DNA of 64,000 nucleotides from JBMNKL01 sp050952225 (GCA_050952225.1 JBMNKL010000001.1:825231-889230), one strand, 5' to 3'. Shown: positions 36,663 to 46,139, counted from the first letter of the stretch. The notes: a model not told the origin generated them from the sequence alone. Numbers and translations: made by a program.

Positions 36663-37109
36663 CTACTTGGCGCTTTCCTCGTATATATCTTCCAGTACGC
36701 TGCTTTTCTTATAATTCCTTTTTTTCTTTCCAAGGTTTTTTTCATCAGCGGGTTCTGCGGGAGAAATATCCATCATTTCGCATTTGCCCTGGAAAATGGC
36801 GCCTTCGTCTGCTACGAAACGGTTAACCTTGATATCTCCGTATAGCTTTGCAGATGACAGTATTCTCAGAATACCCCTGGCCATTATGTTTCCTTCGATA
36901 GTACCGGCAAGGTTTATGTTTGACCCCTCGATGTTACCTTTAACCATGGCCTGTTCCCCGATATAAATATCTCCTGTGACATTAATGTCGCCATTTACCT
37001 TGCCATCTACTCTTATAGAACCATCTGTTTCTATGCTGCCATTAAATACTGAATTTGTTCCGACCAGTGAATCCAGGCCATCCCGGTATGCCGTACTTTT
37101 TTTAAACAA
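36663..37109 (-). CDS. Bactofilin
   Basis: Bactofilins form nucleotide-independent filaments at the membrane and guide cell-wall synthesis. 148 residues with the short-period beta-helix core (GSIRVDGKVNGDINVTGDIYIGE, shown as GSIRVDGKVNGDINVTGD) and a basic/acidic C-terminal tail. It lies 91 bases after an M23 peptidase gene, a pairing seen in several phyla, and ends at a strong terminator. Confidence 0.92.
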   Translation of the reverse strand: MFKKSTAYRDGLDSLVGTNSVFNGSIETDGSIRVDGKVNGDINVTGDIYIGEQAMVKGNIEGSNINLAGTIEGNIMARGILRILSSAKLYGDIKVNRFVADEGAIFQGKCEMMDISPAEPADEKNLGKKKRNYKKSSVLEDIYEESAK

Positions 37110-37200
37110 AACGTACCTCTCCTTTCGTCCTGGTTTTGTATATCCCGGAGATAAAGAAACTTTTCACCCTTAGTCAATTATTACCGCGTTGTAACCTTGT

Positions 37201-38139
37201 CTATCGCAAATCCAGGTATTTCAGCGGATCTACGGGAGTGCCGAATAAACGAATTTCAAAATGAAGATGAGGTCCCGTGCTGCGGCCGGTAGTTCCCATT
37301 GTTGCTATTTTGTCGCCTTTTTTAACTACCTGCCCTACCTTGACATGATACTTGGAGAGATGCCCGTAAACCGTTGTTATGCCTCTCCCGTGGTCAATTT
37401 TAATTGTCCGGCCGTAACCACTCGTGTACTTGGCAAATATTACTTTTCCACTGGCTGACGCCCTGATGGTCCTGCCTCCATCGGAACCGATGTCAATGCC
37501 TTCGTGGAACCTTGTTTTTCTTGTGATCGGGTCCTTTCTGTATCCGAAACCGGCTGTCAGCCTGCCTGCAGCGGGCCAGAGAGTGGGGACCGTTTCCATG
37601 AACTCTGCTATCTTTGCTTCCGCTGCATCAAGATCGGCCTCTATCGTGCCGGAGCGGCTGTAAAGACTGCTCAGGCTGTCCAGGCTTTTCTTGAGATTTC
37701 GCATGTCATTTGTAAAGGCCGTTTCGGTCCTTTCACCGGAACGGCTTGTCAGTTTGCTTCTTTCGGCCAGATACTCGTCTGTTATTTTATTGAAGTTTTC
37801 CGTAAATTCTTCGATTCTATCATTTACAGTTTCCCTGAATGAAGCGCTTTCTTCCACTAACCTGTTTATTTCATCGGTTTTCTGCTCTATCAGGTTCCGC
37901 TGTTCGGTGTTGGTGCTGTATAGTTCATTAAGATTCTGCTTCAGGGCCTTATTTTCCTTCAACATTCCGGAAATGTAAAGACCGCCTGATACAAATATGG
38001 ACAATAAAATAACAGCCGCCACAACCAGCTTGGCATAAAAAGCTCTGAACCTGAATACCTTTACACTGCTGGAAGAGTGCGGGACCATTACAATCGACGT
38101 ATATTTTTTTCCGGTTTTCTTAACCTTTCCTTTTTTCAT
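37201..38139 (-). CDS. M23-family metallopeptidase, membrane anchored
   Basis: 312 residues: basic N-terminus, membrane helix (about 33-58), long coiled coil (about 60-180), and a C-terminal M23 domain with zinc ligands in RFHEGIDIG and HLHFEIRL and the GATGRSTG-like strand GTTGRSTGPH. Such proteins cut peptidoglycan cross-bridges or act as regulators. Co-transcribed with bactofilin. Confidence 0.93.
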   Translation of the reverse strand: MKKGKVKKTGKKYTSIVMVPHSSSSVKVFRFRAFYAKLVVAAVILLSIFVSGGLYISGMLKENKALKQNLNELYSTNTEQRNLIEQKTDEINRLVEESASFRETVNDRIEEFTENFNKITDEYLAERSKLTSRSGERTETAFTNDMRNLKKSLDSLSSLYSRSGTIEADLDAAEAKIAEFMETVPTLWPAAGRLTAGFGYRKDPITRKTRFHEGIDIGSDGGRTIRASASGKVIFAKYTSGYGRTIKIDHGRGITTVYGHLSKYHVKVGQVVKKGDKIATMGTTGRSTGPHLHFEIRLFGTPVDPLKYLDLR

Positions 38140-38284
38140 GACTACCGCCTTGTACAGATGATAATGCTTTATTATTAAGCTTTCTCATCTTTTGTACGAA
38201 TATGGCTAAAAAAAAGGCATTATATTTAATTCTACACATAATTAAAAAAACCTTTTTTTCAGACATATTATTTCTCTTTATCTA

Positions 38285-38313
38285 TTTATAATTAAAATCC
38301 AACATTTTGTCAA
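38285..38313 (-). promoter_or_regulatory. Promoter of the M23 peptidase-bactofilin operon
   Basis: On the minus strand TTGACA (38308-38313), 17-base spacer, TATAAA (38285-38290). The rest of the 442-base gap 38140-38581 holds the A/T-rich 5' leader on one side and, toward the ABC permease, only a CCGGCCGG sequence followed by TTTTTT on the minus strand (about 38358-38371), a weak terminator candidate for the ABC operon. Confidence 0.8.
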
Positions 38314-38581
38314 ATAATTTTACTCCCGGTTGGAAATAAATGGCCAAATAAAAAATCAAAAAACCGGCCGGCTCAATATATCAGTTCCGAACGGCTCATG
38401 CTATGCTGCTTGTCCGGAAAATGATTATTTTTCTGCCGGCAGCGTGGATTTCAGGGTATAGGAAAAGAAATAATCATCACTCGTTTACTTGACACATACC
38501 CATAGATACATGCCAGTAGTCTCCATATGACTGGTTTCATTGGCCGGCGGGAAATAGAGACGGAAAGGCGGGGAGACAGCC

Positions 38582-39382
38582 TTATACCGTCAGGTCCCTC
38601 TTTGGGAAGTACACATATGTCAGTACTGCAAAGCATCCGGCAGCGAGGATGGCTATAACGGCGAATATTAGTTCAGGCCGGCCCCCTGTTAAAATTTCAC
38701 CAGGCTTGAAATACTTAAAAGGCGTAAAAAACTTGAGGAATTCAAGGCTATCGTCTAAATCGGAAAGAACGTAAAACATGTAAGCTGCAAGCACTATTAA
38801 CGACGCCCTGCTCTCTGATGCCGAAGGTTTTTTCCCAATGGAAGCAAGCGCCGTCCCCAGGAAAATAAAAACGAGCTGGACTACCAGCAACCAGAAAGAC
38901 ATGACGCACAAGTTGCCGGCAAGCCCCTTTCCTTTTACTGCGTTGAGCATTATAAGCGAAACCGCCAGTGAAAAACAATTCAGAATCAAGGCGCAGGTAA
39001 ACGCAGCCGATATTTTCGACGAAATTATACTTACCCTCGAAACGGGCTTTGTAAAAAGGAACTCCATGGTTTTGTCCGTTTCTTCCCTGGAAATGATGCG
39101 TGCTCCAAGAGTCCCGGCGTGTACCGACGACATGACCAGTATGTAAAGATACAGTACTGCGTAAAATCCCGCGGCCGTACCCAGGTCTATTCCGTTCATT
39201 CCAAGCAGGGCAAGAACAATTCTTGGCATGCTTTTTACAAACACAGCCACTGATTGCCCGGATTCGGCCATGCCGGCATATTTTCCCATGCCTCCCGCGA
39301 TTACCGCCGCTATACCCAGACACCAGAAAACAAGGCTTTTCAAATTTGAACGCATTTCATGCAGGTAAATATTCATATACAA
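38582..39382 (-). CDS. ABC-2 type transporter permease (second)
   Basis: 266 residues with six predicted membrane helices. ISREETDKTMEFLFTKPVSRVSI is the motif also found in the neighbouring permease (shown as EFLFTKPVSRVSI). TTG at 39382 has AAGGAGG eight bases upstream; an ATG six bases later is possible. Last gene of the TetR-ATPase-permease-permease operon. Substrate unknown; such exporters often move lipids, drugs or peptides. Confidence 0.87.
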   Translation of the reverse strand: MYMNIYLHEMRSNLKSLVFWCLGIAAVIAGGMGKYAGMAESGQSVAVFVKSMPRIVLALLGMNGIDLGTAAGFYAVLYLYILVMSSVHAGTLGARIISREETDKTMEFLFTKPVSRVSIISSKISAAFTCALILNCFSLAVSLIMLNAVKGKGLAGNLCVMSFWLLVVQLVFIFLGTALASIGKKPSASESRASLIVLAAYMFYVLSDLDDSLEFLKFFTPFKYFKPGEILTGGRPELIFAVIAILAAGCFAVLTYVYFPKRDLTV

Positions 39383-39406
39383 GGGAACAACCTCCTTACC
39401 GGGCTG

Positions 39407-40204
39407 TCAGACCGCCCTGATGTCTCTTTTTGAAAACAATACGAAACCTGCTGCCAGGCATGCAACAACAATTGCGATGTTGATGGCAACGAATTTCGAG
39501 TCGTATGCAGAATTTGCGATTATTGATACCGGATCATAATACTTGAACGGTACAAGGTACCTTGCTTTTTCAGCATTTATGGCTTCACCGATCATTCCAA
39601 GTAGGAAAAATCCCAGGACGATCCCGTTCGACACTCCCGCAACCGATTTTATGCGCTGGAAAATAGCGGCTGCCAGTATACCTATGACGTAGAACGTCAA
39701 TGCAATGAATAAAATGACTAAAGACAGCATCAGGTAAAGCTTATTGTTCAATGGACCGCCGCTTGCCAGCCCGATTATGATCCGGATCGCACCTATGGCT
39801 GCGGCATCTGTAGCCAGGAGCAAAACCAGGCCGGAAAGAAGCTTGGAAGTCATGATCCGAAGTCTTGAAACCGGCTTTGTCATCAGGAAATCAGCGGTTT
39901 TCCCTGTGAATTCTTTTGAGATGATCGATATGCCCAGCATCATCGCCTGTATTGCGCCCAGGAGGATTATATAGTTGAGAATAAGGCCGTAATAGCCTAT
40001 CGGGGTAAAAATTAAATCAACATCAAAGCCCAATGCTTTCAGGAATTCAGGAGGAAATCCCGCCATTAACTTTTTTACCGCTTCGCCGCTTTCCTTAAAA
40101 GCGGGATAAACTCCCAGGAAAACGGCTGATACCAGGATCATTGAAAAAGTCCATGATACGGCCGACCTGATGCCTGATTTTAACTCGTGTTTGAAAATAT
40201 TCAT
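39407..40204 (-). CDS. ABC-2 type transporter permease (first)
   Basis: 265 residues with six predicted helices, paralogous to the next permease (ISKEFTGKTADFLMTKPVSRLRI). The start overlaps the end of the ATPase gene, indicating coupling. Together the two paralogues probably form a heterodimeric membrane domain. Confidence 0.88.
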   Translation of the reverse strand: MNIFKHELKSGIRSAVSWTFSMILVSAVFLGVYPAFKESGEAVKKLMAGFPPEFLKALGFDVDLIFTPIGYYGLILNYIILLGAIQAMMLGISIISKEFTGKTADFLMTKPVSRLRIMTSKLLSGLVLLLATDAAAIGAIRIIIGLASGGPLNNKLYLMLSLVILFIALTFYVIGILAAAIFQRIKSVAGVSNGIVLGFFLLGMIGEAINAEKARYLVPFKYYDPVSIIANSAYDSKFVAINIAIVVACLAAGFVLFSKRDIRAV

Positions 40205-41094
40205 CAGCCCCCTTCCTCCTTCTCATAATAATGCATGAATACTTCTTCAAGGGTAGGTTCCTCAATCCATATATTTTCAAGATCGGCTTCTGCGATTTTC
40301 CTGATCACGCTGTTCATGGAGCCTTTGTACATGAAGCTGGCTGTATTGCCCTCCAGCCTTATATCGCTTGCTCCCTTCATGTCAAAAAATGACGAATCTA
40401 CCGGTGTCCTCAATTCAATCCTGAACTTTTTGCATGTATCCTCTGTCAACGCACTTACTTTCTCCACCTTGACAATCCTGCCTTCCTTGATGATGGCGAC
40501 ACGGTGGCAGAGTTTCTGCACTTCTCCCAGGATATGTGATGAAAACAGCACTGTGGCGCCCTTCCTGTTTTCCTCGCGAATCAGGTCAAAGAATTTCTTT
40601 TGCATGAGCGGATCCAGGCCGCTTGTAGGCTCGTCAAGGATGATAAGCCTGGGCTCGTGGAGGAGTCCCTGCACTATGCCAACCTTCTTCCTGTTTCCAA
40701 GAGAAAGGTCGGCAATCTTCCTGTTAAGGTCAAGATCCATTATTTCGGCAAGTTCCCGAATTCTTTTTGTACAGTCTTTGCTGTAAAAACTTGCGGAGTA
40801 CTTCAAAAGGTCCCACACCTTCATGTTGTCATAATAGGAAATTTCAGAGGGCATGTACCCTATATCTTTTGCTATCTCGGGTGCGTGCCTGATGCAATCC
40901 TTGCCGAATATTGAGGCATTCCCGGATGTCGGGAAAATGAGTGCCAGCAGCAACCTTATGGTGGTTGACTTTCCTGCGCCGTTCGGACCGATGAACCCGA
41001 ATATTTCACCTTCTTCGACATCGAAGCTGACATCGATGATGCCCCTGGATTTACCGTAATACTTGGTAAGGTTCCTGATTTCAATAACATTCAT
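40204..41094 (-). CDS. ABC transporter ATP-binding protein
   Basis: 296 residues. Walker A GPNGAGKSTTIRLL, signature-like LSLGNRKKVGIVQGL, Walker B LIILDEPTSGLDP and the switch histidine in LFSSHIL. The C-terminal extension is typical of ABC-2 exporter ATPases. Starts overlap the tetR stop (ATGA). Confidence 0.93.
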   Translation of the reverse strand: MNVIEIRNLTKYYGKSRGIIDVSFDVEEGEIFGFIGPNGAGKSTTIRLLLALIFPTSGNASIFGKDCIRHAPEIAKDIGYMPSEISYYDNMKVWDLLKYSASFYSKDCTKRIRELAEIMDLDLNRKIADLSLGNRKKVGIVQGLLHEPRLIILDEPTSGLDPLMQKKFFDLIREENRKGATVLFSSHILGEVQKLCHRVAIIKEGRIVKVEKVSALTEDTCKKFRIELRTPVDSSFFDMKGASDIRLEGNTASFMYKGSMNSVIRKIAEADLENIWIEEPTLEEVFMHYYEKEEGG

Positions 41095-41726
41095 TTTTCC
41101 TGGCCTCCCTCGTAAAACAATGATTCAAGCAATTTCATAAATTCCCCGCAACGGAGGGAAATAGCGTTGTAATCTGGTTTAATGTTCATTAGCCGGTATT
41201 TGTTAAGTTCGCTGCGGACAATACCCTCCGTAACCCACGTAATAATTTCAAGCGCTTTTTCAAGATCAAGCCCTTGCCGGAAACCTGACAGGTCGGTGTT
41301 TTTAAAAAGCTCGGCCATGTTTGCGCCCAGAGCATCAATGCCGCGTTTTTCGATTTCGGCGCGAATTTCAGTTGATGTCTCCATGTGTGCGGCTTGCATG
41401 AATTCAAAAAGCTTTTCATATTTGCTCATAAGTCCCATCTTTATTTTTGTGACTTGCGCTATGATAGCGAAGAGCCCGCGCTCTTTCCTGTCAAGCTTGC
41501 CGTTAATCTCGTCGGCCACGATTTTAATTCCGTAATCGAACAGGAACAAGAATAATTTTTTCTTGCTTCTAAAGTAATGAAACAGCAGCCCCTTCGATAT
41601 TCCTGCCTTCTTTACGATTTCATTGGTCGACGCCTTTTCGTAGCCCCTAAGTGCAAACTCGCCCATTGCTGCATTTATGATTCTTTCCCTTTTTTCCGGT
41701 TCCAGGCTTTTTAATTTCTCAATCAT
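41091..41726 (-). CDS. TetR-family transcriptional regulator
   Basis: 211 residues with an N-terminal helix-turn-helix (KASTNEIVKKAGISKGLLFH, first 20 residues of the motif) and a variable ligand-binding domain. First gene of the ABC operon; two matching palindromes flank its own -10 box, so it very likely represses itself and the transporter. The ligand is not deducible. Confidence 0.92.
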   Translation of the reverse strand: MIEKLKSLEPEKRERIINAAMGEFALRGYEKASTNEIVKKAGISKGLLFHYFRSKKKLFLFLFDYGIKIVADEINGKLDRKERGLFAIIAQVTKIKMGLMSKYEKLFEFMQAAHMETSTEIRAEIEKRGIDALGANMAELFKNTDLSGFRQGLDLEKALEIITWVTEGIVRSELNKYRLMNIKPDYNAISLRCGEFMKLLESLFYEGGQEK

Positions 41727-41831
41727 TCCTATACCGCCATTTTCATATTTATTACTTATATTGCGTTTTCACTCCGTATGCTCTGTCGGCGCATGCACTC
41801 CGCAAATCCTCACCAAGCTTTTCATTAACGT

Positions 41832-41852
41832 AATTGACCAGCCTGGTCAATT
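41832..41852. promoter_or_regulatory. TetR operator 1
   Basis: Perfect 21-base palindrome AATTGACCAG-C-CTGGTCAATT, just downstream of the -10 box in the direction of tetR. Shares TTGACCA/TGGTCAA with the second site. Confidence 0.8.
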
Positions 41853-41855
41853 AGT

Positions 41856-41885
41856 ATTATAATACAGATTGACCACATTGGTCAA
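41856..41885 (-). promoter_or_regulatory. Promoter of the tetR-ABC operon
   Basis: On the minus strand TTGACC (41880-41885), 18-base spacer, TATAAT (41856-41861). The -35 lies inside operator 2 and the transcription start falls at operator 1. Confidence 0.75.
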
Positions 41886-41886
41886 T
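41868..41886. promoter_or_regulatory. TetR operator 2
   Basis: Palindrome ATTGACCA-CAT-TGGTCAAT (8-bp arms), centred 35 bases from operator 1 and covering the -35 box. The remaining 345 bases to the next gene (41887-42232) hold no gene or clear promoter that I can support. Confidence 0.8.
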
Positions 41887-42232
41887 ACTCTGCGTGTTCA
41901 TACCTGATAAACTTTCCGCAATGGGCTCTTCCGGGAAAAGAACATCTGCCTCAATGTATATATTAAAAAAACACATAAAAAACACTTAACACCAGTCCAT
42001 AAGAACAGTGTTCGATACGGCAGCCAGATGCATATCACACGAATGGCTGGGTTAGATATATGGATTTGAGTGGTATGTATAGAATATAGAATGTACCAGA
42101 AGATTAATAGAAGACAATGTGCTTTTCATGATGAGGATGTCATAGGGCGGGGCGTGCATGAAAAATTGCATGCAATGATTGACACCAGAGGTTTTTGGCG
42201 CCGAATAAAAAGAAACCGGAGGGAGAAGAATT

Positions 42233-42532
42233 ATGAGCAGCTTAACCTTTAACGAGGCAAAGAAAAGGCATTTTCAAACATTGAAACAGTATGTGCCGGT
42301 TGTTGACAGGGTTCATGGAGATAGTCACCCGGAATTTCATGCCGTTCGCGAACTGTTTGATGCCATAATGGATAAAACAAAAGAATCAGGTGCAAAAAAA
42401 CCTGATTTAGATGAAGAGTTTGCCAGGTTGCGTGAAGTGACCAATAATTACACAGTACCCGCAGATGTGTGCGAAAGCTATGAAGCTGTGTATAAAATGC
42501 TGGCTGAACTGGACGATGCATATCATGCCTGA
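42233..42532 (+). CDS. Ric-like (iron-sulfur cluster repair di-iron) small protein
   Basis: 99 residues with conserved VPVVDRVHGDSHPEFHAV (His and Glu metal-ligand pattern) and NNYTVPADVCESYEAVY. It resembles the short proteins annotated as Ric/ScdA-type di-iron proteins, which help repair Fe-S clusters. Assignment is from memory of that family and is moderate. It precedes a metal ATPase by 28 bases, suggesting a shared role in metal or nitrosative stress. Confidence 0.65.
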   Translation: MSSLTFNEAKKRHFQTLKQYVPVVDRVHGDSHPEFHAVRELFDAIMDKTKESGAKKPDLDEEFARLREVTNNYTVPADVCESYEAVYKMLAELDDAYHA

Positions 42533-42560
42533 CTGATATAACAAGGAAGAAGGTGAGAAT

Positions 42561-44411
42561 TTGCAGAGGTTTATTCTGAGCAGGAAAAATCACATAGCTT
42601 TGATCGGAGCTGTTTTGATTGCTATTGGATTTATCAGCAAATTGGGTTTTAAAAATGAAGCCGCGGCTGTTTTGTCTTTTGCCATTGCCTCAATTTTAGG
42701 GGTTTTTCCTATTGCAATCCAAGCCTACCAGGCATTGAAGGTAAAAGTAGTCAGCATCGATGTTTTGGTAACCGTCGCTGTAATTGGGGCATTTTTAATT
42801 AATAACCTTGAAGAATCAGCAATTGTCACCTTCTTGTTCCTGTTCGGTGCCTTTCTGGAACAACGGACATTAAACAAGACGCGTTCAGCCATTAAAGAGT
42901 TGACGGAAATGGCACCGGAAAGCGCCCTTAAGCAAATGGAAAACGGCGAATTTGAAGAAGTGGAAGTCGATGATGTTGACGCGGGCGATATATTACTGGT
43001 AAAAACGGGTGCAAAGATTCCTGTCGACGGAACCGTTCTGTCAGGGGAAGGGTACATTAATGAGGCGAGTATTACAGGAGAATCTGTCCCTGTTGGGAAA
43101 GAGAAGGGTTCGGGCGTATATGCCGGAACAATTTTGGAAAACGGGACGCTTCAGATTGTTGCCGAGCGTGTAGGCGAAGATACTACTTTTGGCAAAATTA
43201 TCGAGTTGGTTGAAGAAGCGCAGGATTCAAAATCTAAAGCCGAACGTTTCATTGACAGGTTTTCAAAATATTACACACCCGCAGTCCTGGTGCTTGCCAT
43301 TATTGTATGGTTGTTCTCACGGCACATTGAGCTGGCCATAACAATCCTGGTTCTTGGATGCCCCGGTGCGCTGGTTATCGGTGTGCCTGTTTCAAACGCG
43401 GCGGGCATTGGCAACGGGGCAAGGCATGGTGTTCTCTTAAAAGGCAGTGAAGTCATTGGCGATTTTAGTAAAGTTGATACAATCGTTTTCGACAAAACGG
43501 GTACACTGACAATCGGCAATCCCAAGGTAGCCGACAAAGAATTCTACACAGACGACACTGAAAAAATACTGGCCTATCTTGCAAGCGTTGAAAATGAATC
43601 GGACCATCCCCTGGCAAATGCCGTAGTGGAATACACCGGAACTGCATCATTATATCCGGTTGAAAAGACGGATGTTGTAAAGGGAGGCGGAATTGTTGCA
43701 TATGTAGACGGACATAGGGTTGCGGTCGGCAATGTTGCGCTAATGGAACGGGAGAAAGTTCATATATCTGAAAAAGCCCGGGCAGATATCGCCCGGTTTG
43801 AAGAGAACGGAAACTCACTCGTTTTAACATCCGTTGACGGTGAATTAAAGGCGCTGATGGGTGTGCGTGACCAGGTTCGTCCGGGTGTAAAAGAAGATCT
43901 GCAAAAATTAAAGAGATTAGGCGTTAAAAACCTGGTGGTTTTATCCGGGGACAACCAGGGGACCGTTGACCTGGTGGCGCGCGAGCTGGGACTGACAGAA
44001 GCCCACGGGCATATGTTGCCGGAAGATAAATCAGCATATATTGAGGACCTGAAAGCGAAAGGCCACATTGTTGCATTTGTCGGAGACGGTGTAAATGACA
44101 GCCCTTCGCTTGCGTTGGCACAAATCGGAATTGCCATGGGAGGTGGTACTGATGTCGCAATAGAAACTTCGGATGTCGTCCTGATGAATTCGGATTTCAG
44201 CCGTTTGCCCCATGCGCTGGGATTAACAAAAGCAATAGCGAATAATATGCGCCAGAATATTTTTATAGCAGTAGGTGTTGTGTTATTCCTGCTGGGAAGT
44301 GTATTTTTTAGTGAATGGATGAACATGTCGATAGGCATGCTTGCGCACGAGTCAAGTATATTGGTCGTAATTTTAAACGGAATGCGGCTTCTGCGCTACA
44401 GATTAAGATAA
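42561..44411 (+). CDS. P1B-type heavy-metal-transporting ATPase
   Basis: 616 residues. TGES (172-175), phosphorylation site DKTGTLT (Asp311), the HP motif in NESDHPLANAVV and GDGVNDSPSLA are intact. The membrane metal site reads GCPGALVIG (Cys267-Pro-Gly), not CPC, CPH, SPC or TPC, so the metal cannot be predicted. There is no N-terminal HMA domain; a separate HMA gene follows. TTG at 42561 has AAGGTGAG upstream. Confidence 0.92.
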   Translation: MQRFILSRKNHIALIGAVLIAIGFISKLGFKNEAAAVLSFAIASILGVFPIAIQAYQALKVKVVSIDVLVTVAVIGAFLINNLEESAIVTFLFLFGAFLEQRTLNKTRSAIKELTEMAPESALKQMENGEFEEVEVDDVDAGDILLVKTGAKIPVDGTVLSGEGYINEASITGESVPVGKEKGSGVYAGTILENGTLQIVAERVGEDTTFGKIIELVEEAQDSKSKAERFIDRFSKYYTPAVLVLAIIVWLFSRHIELAITILVLGCPGALVIGVPVSNAAGIGNGARHGVLLKGSEVIGDFSKVDTIVFDKTGTLTIGNPKVADKEFYTDDTEKILAYLASVENESDHPLANAVVEYTGTASLYPVEKTDVVKGGGIVAYVDGHRVAVGNVALMEREKVHISEKARADIARFEENGNSLVLTSVDGELKALMGVRDQVRPGVKEDLQKLKRLGVKNLVVLSGDNQGTVDLVARELGLTEAHGHMLPEDKSAYIEDLKAKGHIVAFVGDGVNDSPSLALAQIGIAMGGGTDVAIETSDVVLMNSDFSRLPHALGLTKAIANNMRQNIFIAVGVVLFLLGSVFFSEWMNMSIGMLAHESSILVVILNGMRLLRYRLR

Positions 44412-44431
44412 CAGGATAAGGAGAGATGAAA

Positions 44432-44665
44432 ATGCAAAAAGCAACGATACAACTGGAAACCTTGGTTTGCCCGTCATGCGTTCAAAAGGTTGAAAACGCA
44501 GCAAAATCCCTGGACGGCGTTGAAAAAGATAGTGTAAAGGTGTTGTTTAACTCGAGCAAAGTAAAATTTGACTTTGATGAGGAAAAGGTATCCGTTGAGG
44601 ATGTGGAGAAAGCTATTACCGCACTCGGATACGTTGTTGTAAAATCTCAAGTTAAATCAAAGTAG
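44432..44665 (+). CDS. HMA-domain metal-binding protein
   Basis: 77 residues, a single heavy-metal-associated domain with the ligand motif LVCPSCVQKVE and a typical beta-alpha-beta-beta-alpha-beta layout. It probably hands metal to, or senses metal for, the adjacent ATPase that lacks this domain. ATG 44432 is chosen over ATG 44426, which is too close to AAGGAG. Confidence 0.85.
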   Translation: MQKATIQLETLVCPSCVQKVENAAKSLDGVEKDSVKVLFNSSKVKFDFDEEKVSVEDVEKAITALGYVVVKSQVKSK

Positions 44666-44714
44666 CACGAACCCATCCATTCCGGTGTGGGTTTGCATCT
44701 TAAGGCAAGAGAGT

Positions 44715-44743
44715 TTGAAGGATGAGGATTAGTCTGCTATAAT
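44715..44743 (+). promoter_or_regulatory. Promoter of the radical SAM gene
   Basis: TTGAAG (44715-44720), 17-base spacer, TATAAT (44738-44743). Confidence 0.7.
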
Positions 44744-44805
44744 AGAACGAAAATTGCTATAAAGCGCAGTTTTTATTCTGAGTGAGTAATTACATTGGAA
44801 GAGCT

Positions 44806-46059
44806 ATGAGTATACTGGCAGACTTAACAAGAATGTGGCTGACTCGCAGAGTGCAGCCATTTACTTTTAAAAATGAAAGTTATGAAAGGCTTCCGTTTTC
44901 AGAGTGTGAAGATCTTGGACTGTACATTCACATACCGTTTTGTGAAAGTATTTGCAGTTTTTGTCCATACTGCAAAGTCAAATATTCAAAAGAACTATGC
45001 GATCGTTACCTGGATGCTTTGATTCATGAAATTCGCCTTGTGGGAGGTCAGTCCGACGGAAAGAAAAAAGTTACAAGCCTCTATTTCGGCGGCGGCACGC
45101 CTGCTCTTGCTGCAGACAGGATACATGAAGTTATTGAAGCAGTCCGTGAGCATTTTGAGATCACGGAAGGTATCGGCGCAGAACTGCATCCGGACAATGT
45201 TACGGTTCCGACCTTGCAGGTATTGAAAGCTTCAGGTGTTACTAAAATAAGTATCGGGGTCCAATCTTTTCAGGAGAAATACCAGGATGTTCTCGGACGC
45301 AAAACAGTCGATAAGACAGCAATGGCAAAGGCTCTTTCCGCAGTTCCTTTTGAAACGGTTTCAATGGACTTTATTTTTGCGCTTCCCGGGCAAACTTTTG
45401 AAGACTTAAAAAAGGATATTGATACTGCCTTTGAAAATGGTGCAAATCATGTCGCAATCTATCCGTTCATCGACTTCACCTTTACAAAAAGCACTGTTGC
45501 GTCTATGCCGAAGAAAGAAAAAAGAGCATTATTGGACGCTATTACCGGGTACTGCCAGGAGAAAGGCTATGAAAGAAATTCAATCTGGACTTTTTCAAAA
45601 GAAAGACATGCAAGCTATTCTTCAATGACAAGGGATAATTTCCTTGGATTCGGATGCTCTGCAACCACTCTTCTGATGGAGCAATTTAAAATCAACACTT
45701 TTTCCGTTGAGGAATACTGTAAGCGTATTGAGGCAGGAAAGCTCCCGACATCATTGACTATTCGTTTTTCTCTTCGTCAAAGAATGGTGTATTATTTGTT
45801 CTGGAGAGCATACACCACAAGAGTGAATTCCTCTGATTTTGAAAAGTTTTTCGGCATTCCGCTGAAGAAAATGTATGGATTTGAGATATGGATAGCTAAA
45901 CTGTTAGGCTTTATTGTGGAAAACAACGGAACATACAGCATGACACTGAAAGGCGCGTTTTATTATCATTACTACGAAAGTTTCTATACGCTTGCCTATA
46001 TAGATAAAATGTGGGGAATCATGAGCAAAGAAGCCTTCCCCGAATGTATAAAACTATAA
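44806..46059 (+). CDS. HemN/HemW-like radical SAM protein
   Basis: 417 residues. YIHIPFCESICSFCPYCKV contains the CxxxCxxC iron-sulfur ligand set; GGGTPAL, and ISIGVQSFQE are typical of coproporphyrinogen oxidase-like radical SAM enzymes. Whether it is a heme chaperone, an oxidase or a methyltransferase-like enzyme cannot be told; no heme genes are nearby. ATG 44806 is preferred to GTG 44782 because only the former has a purine-rich site upstream. Confidence 0.85.
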   Translation: MSILADLTRMWLTRRVQPFTFKNESYERLPFSECEDLGLYIHIPFCESICSFCPYCKVKYSKELCDRYLDALIHEIRLVGGQSDGKKKVTSLYFGGGTPALAADRIHEVIEAVREHFEITEGIGAELHPDNVTVPTLQVLKASGVTKISIGVQSFQEKYQDVLGRKTVDKTAMAKALSAVPFETVSMDFIFALPGQTFEDLKKDIDTAFENGANHVAIYPFIDFTFTKSTVASMPKKEKRALLDAITGYCQEKGYERNSIWTFSKERHASYSSMTRDNFLGFGCSATTLLMEQFKINTFSVEEYCKRIEAGKLPTSLTIRFSLRQRMVYYLFWRAYTTRVNSSDFEKFFGIPLKKMYGFEIWIAKLLGFIVENNGTYSMTLKGAFYYHYYESFYTLAYIDKMWGIMSKEAFPECIKL

Positions 46060-46070
46060 GATTTAACATG

Positions 46071-46099
46071 CTTAAAGCCGGAGACGGGCCGGCTTTAAG
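46071..46099. terminator. Hairpin after the radical SAM gene
   Basis: CTTAAAGCCGG (46071-46081) and CCGGCTTTAAG (46089-46099), 11-bp perfect arms. No T-run on either strand, so an intrinsic terminator is possible but not certain. Confidence 0.5.
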
Positions 46100-46110
46100 A
46101 AAAGAGACAG

Positions 46111-46139
46111 TTGTAATAAATAAAAGTTCATGGTAAAAT
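46111..46139 (+). promoter_or_regulatory. Candidate promoter upstream of the riboswitch
   Basis: TTGTAA (46111-46116), 17-base spacer, TAAAAT (46134-46139), about 55 bases before the aptamer. Confidence 0.5.

Noticed and set aside
42070..42252. 60-codon open frame before the Ric-like gene
   Set aside because: Overlaps the start and ribosome binding site of the next gene, and has no start signal of its own.
44672..44692. AACCCA..TGGGTT stem after the HMA gene as a terminator
   Set aside because: Short stem with only three T after it; too weak to call.
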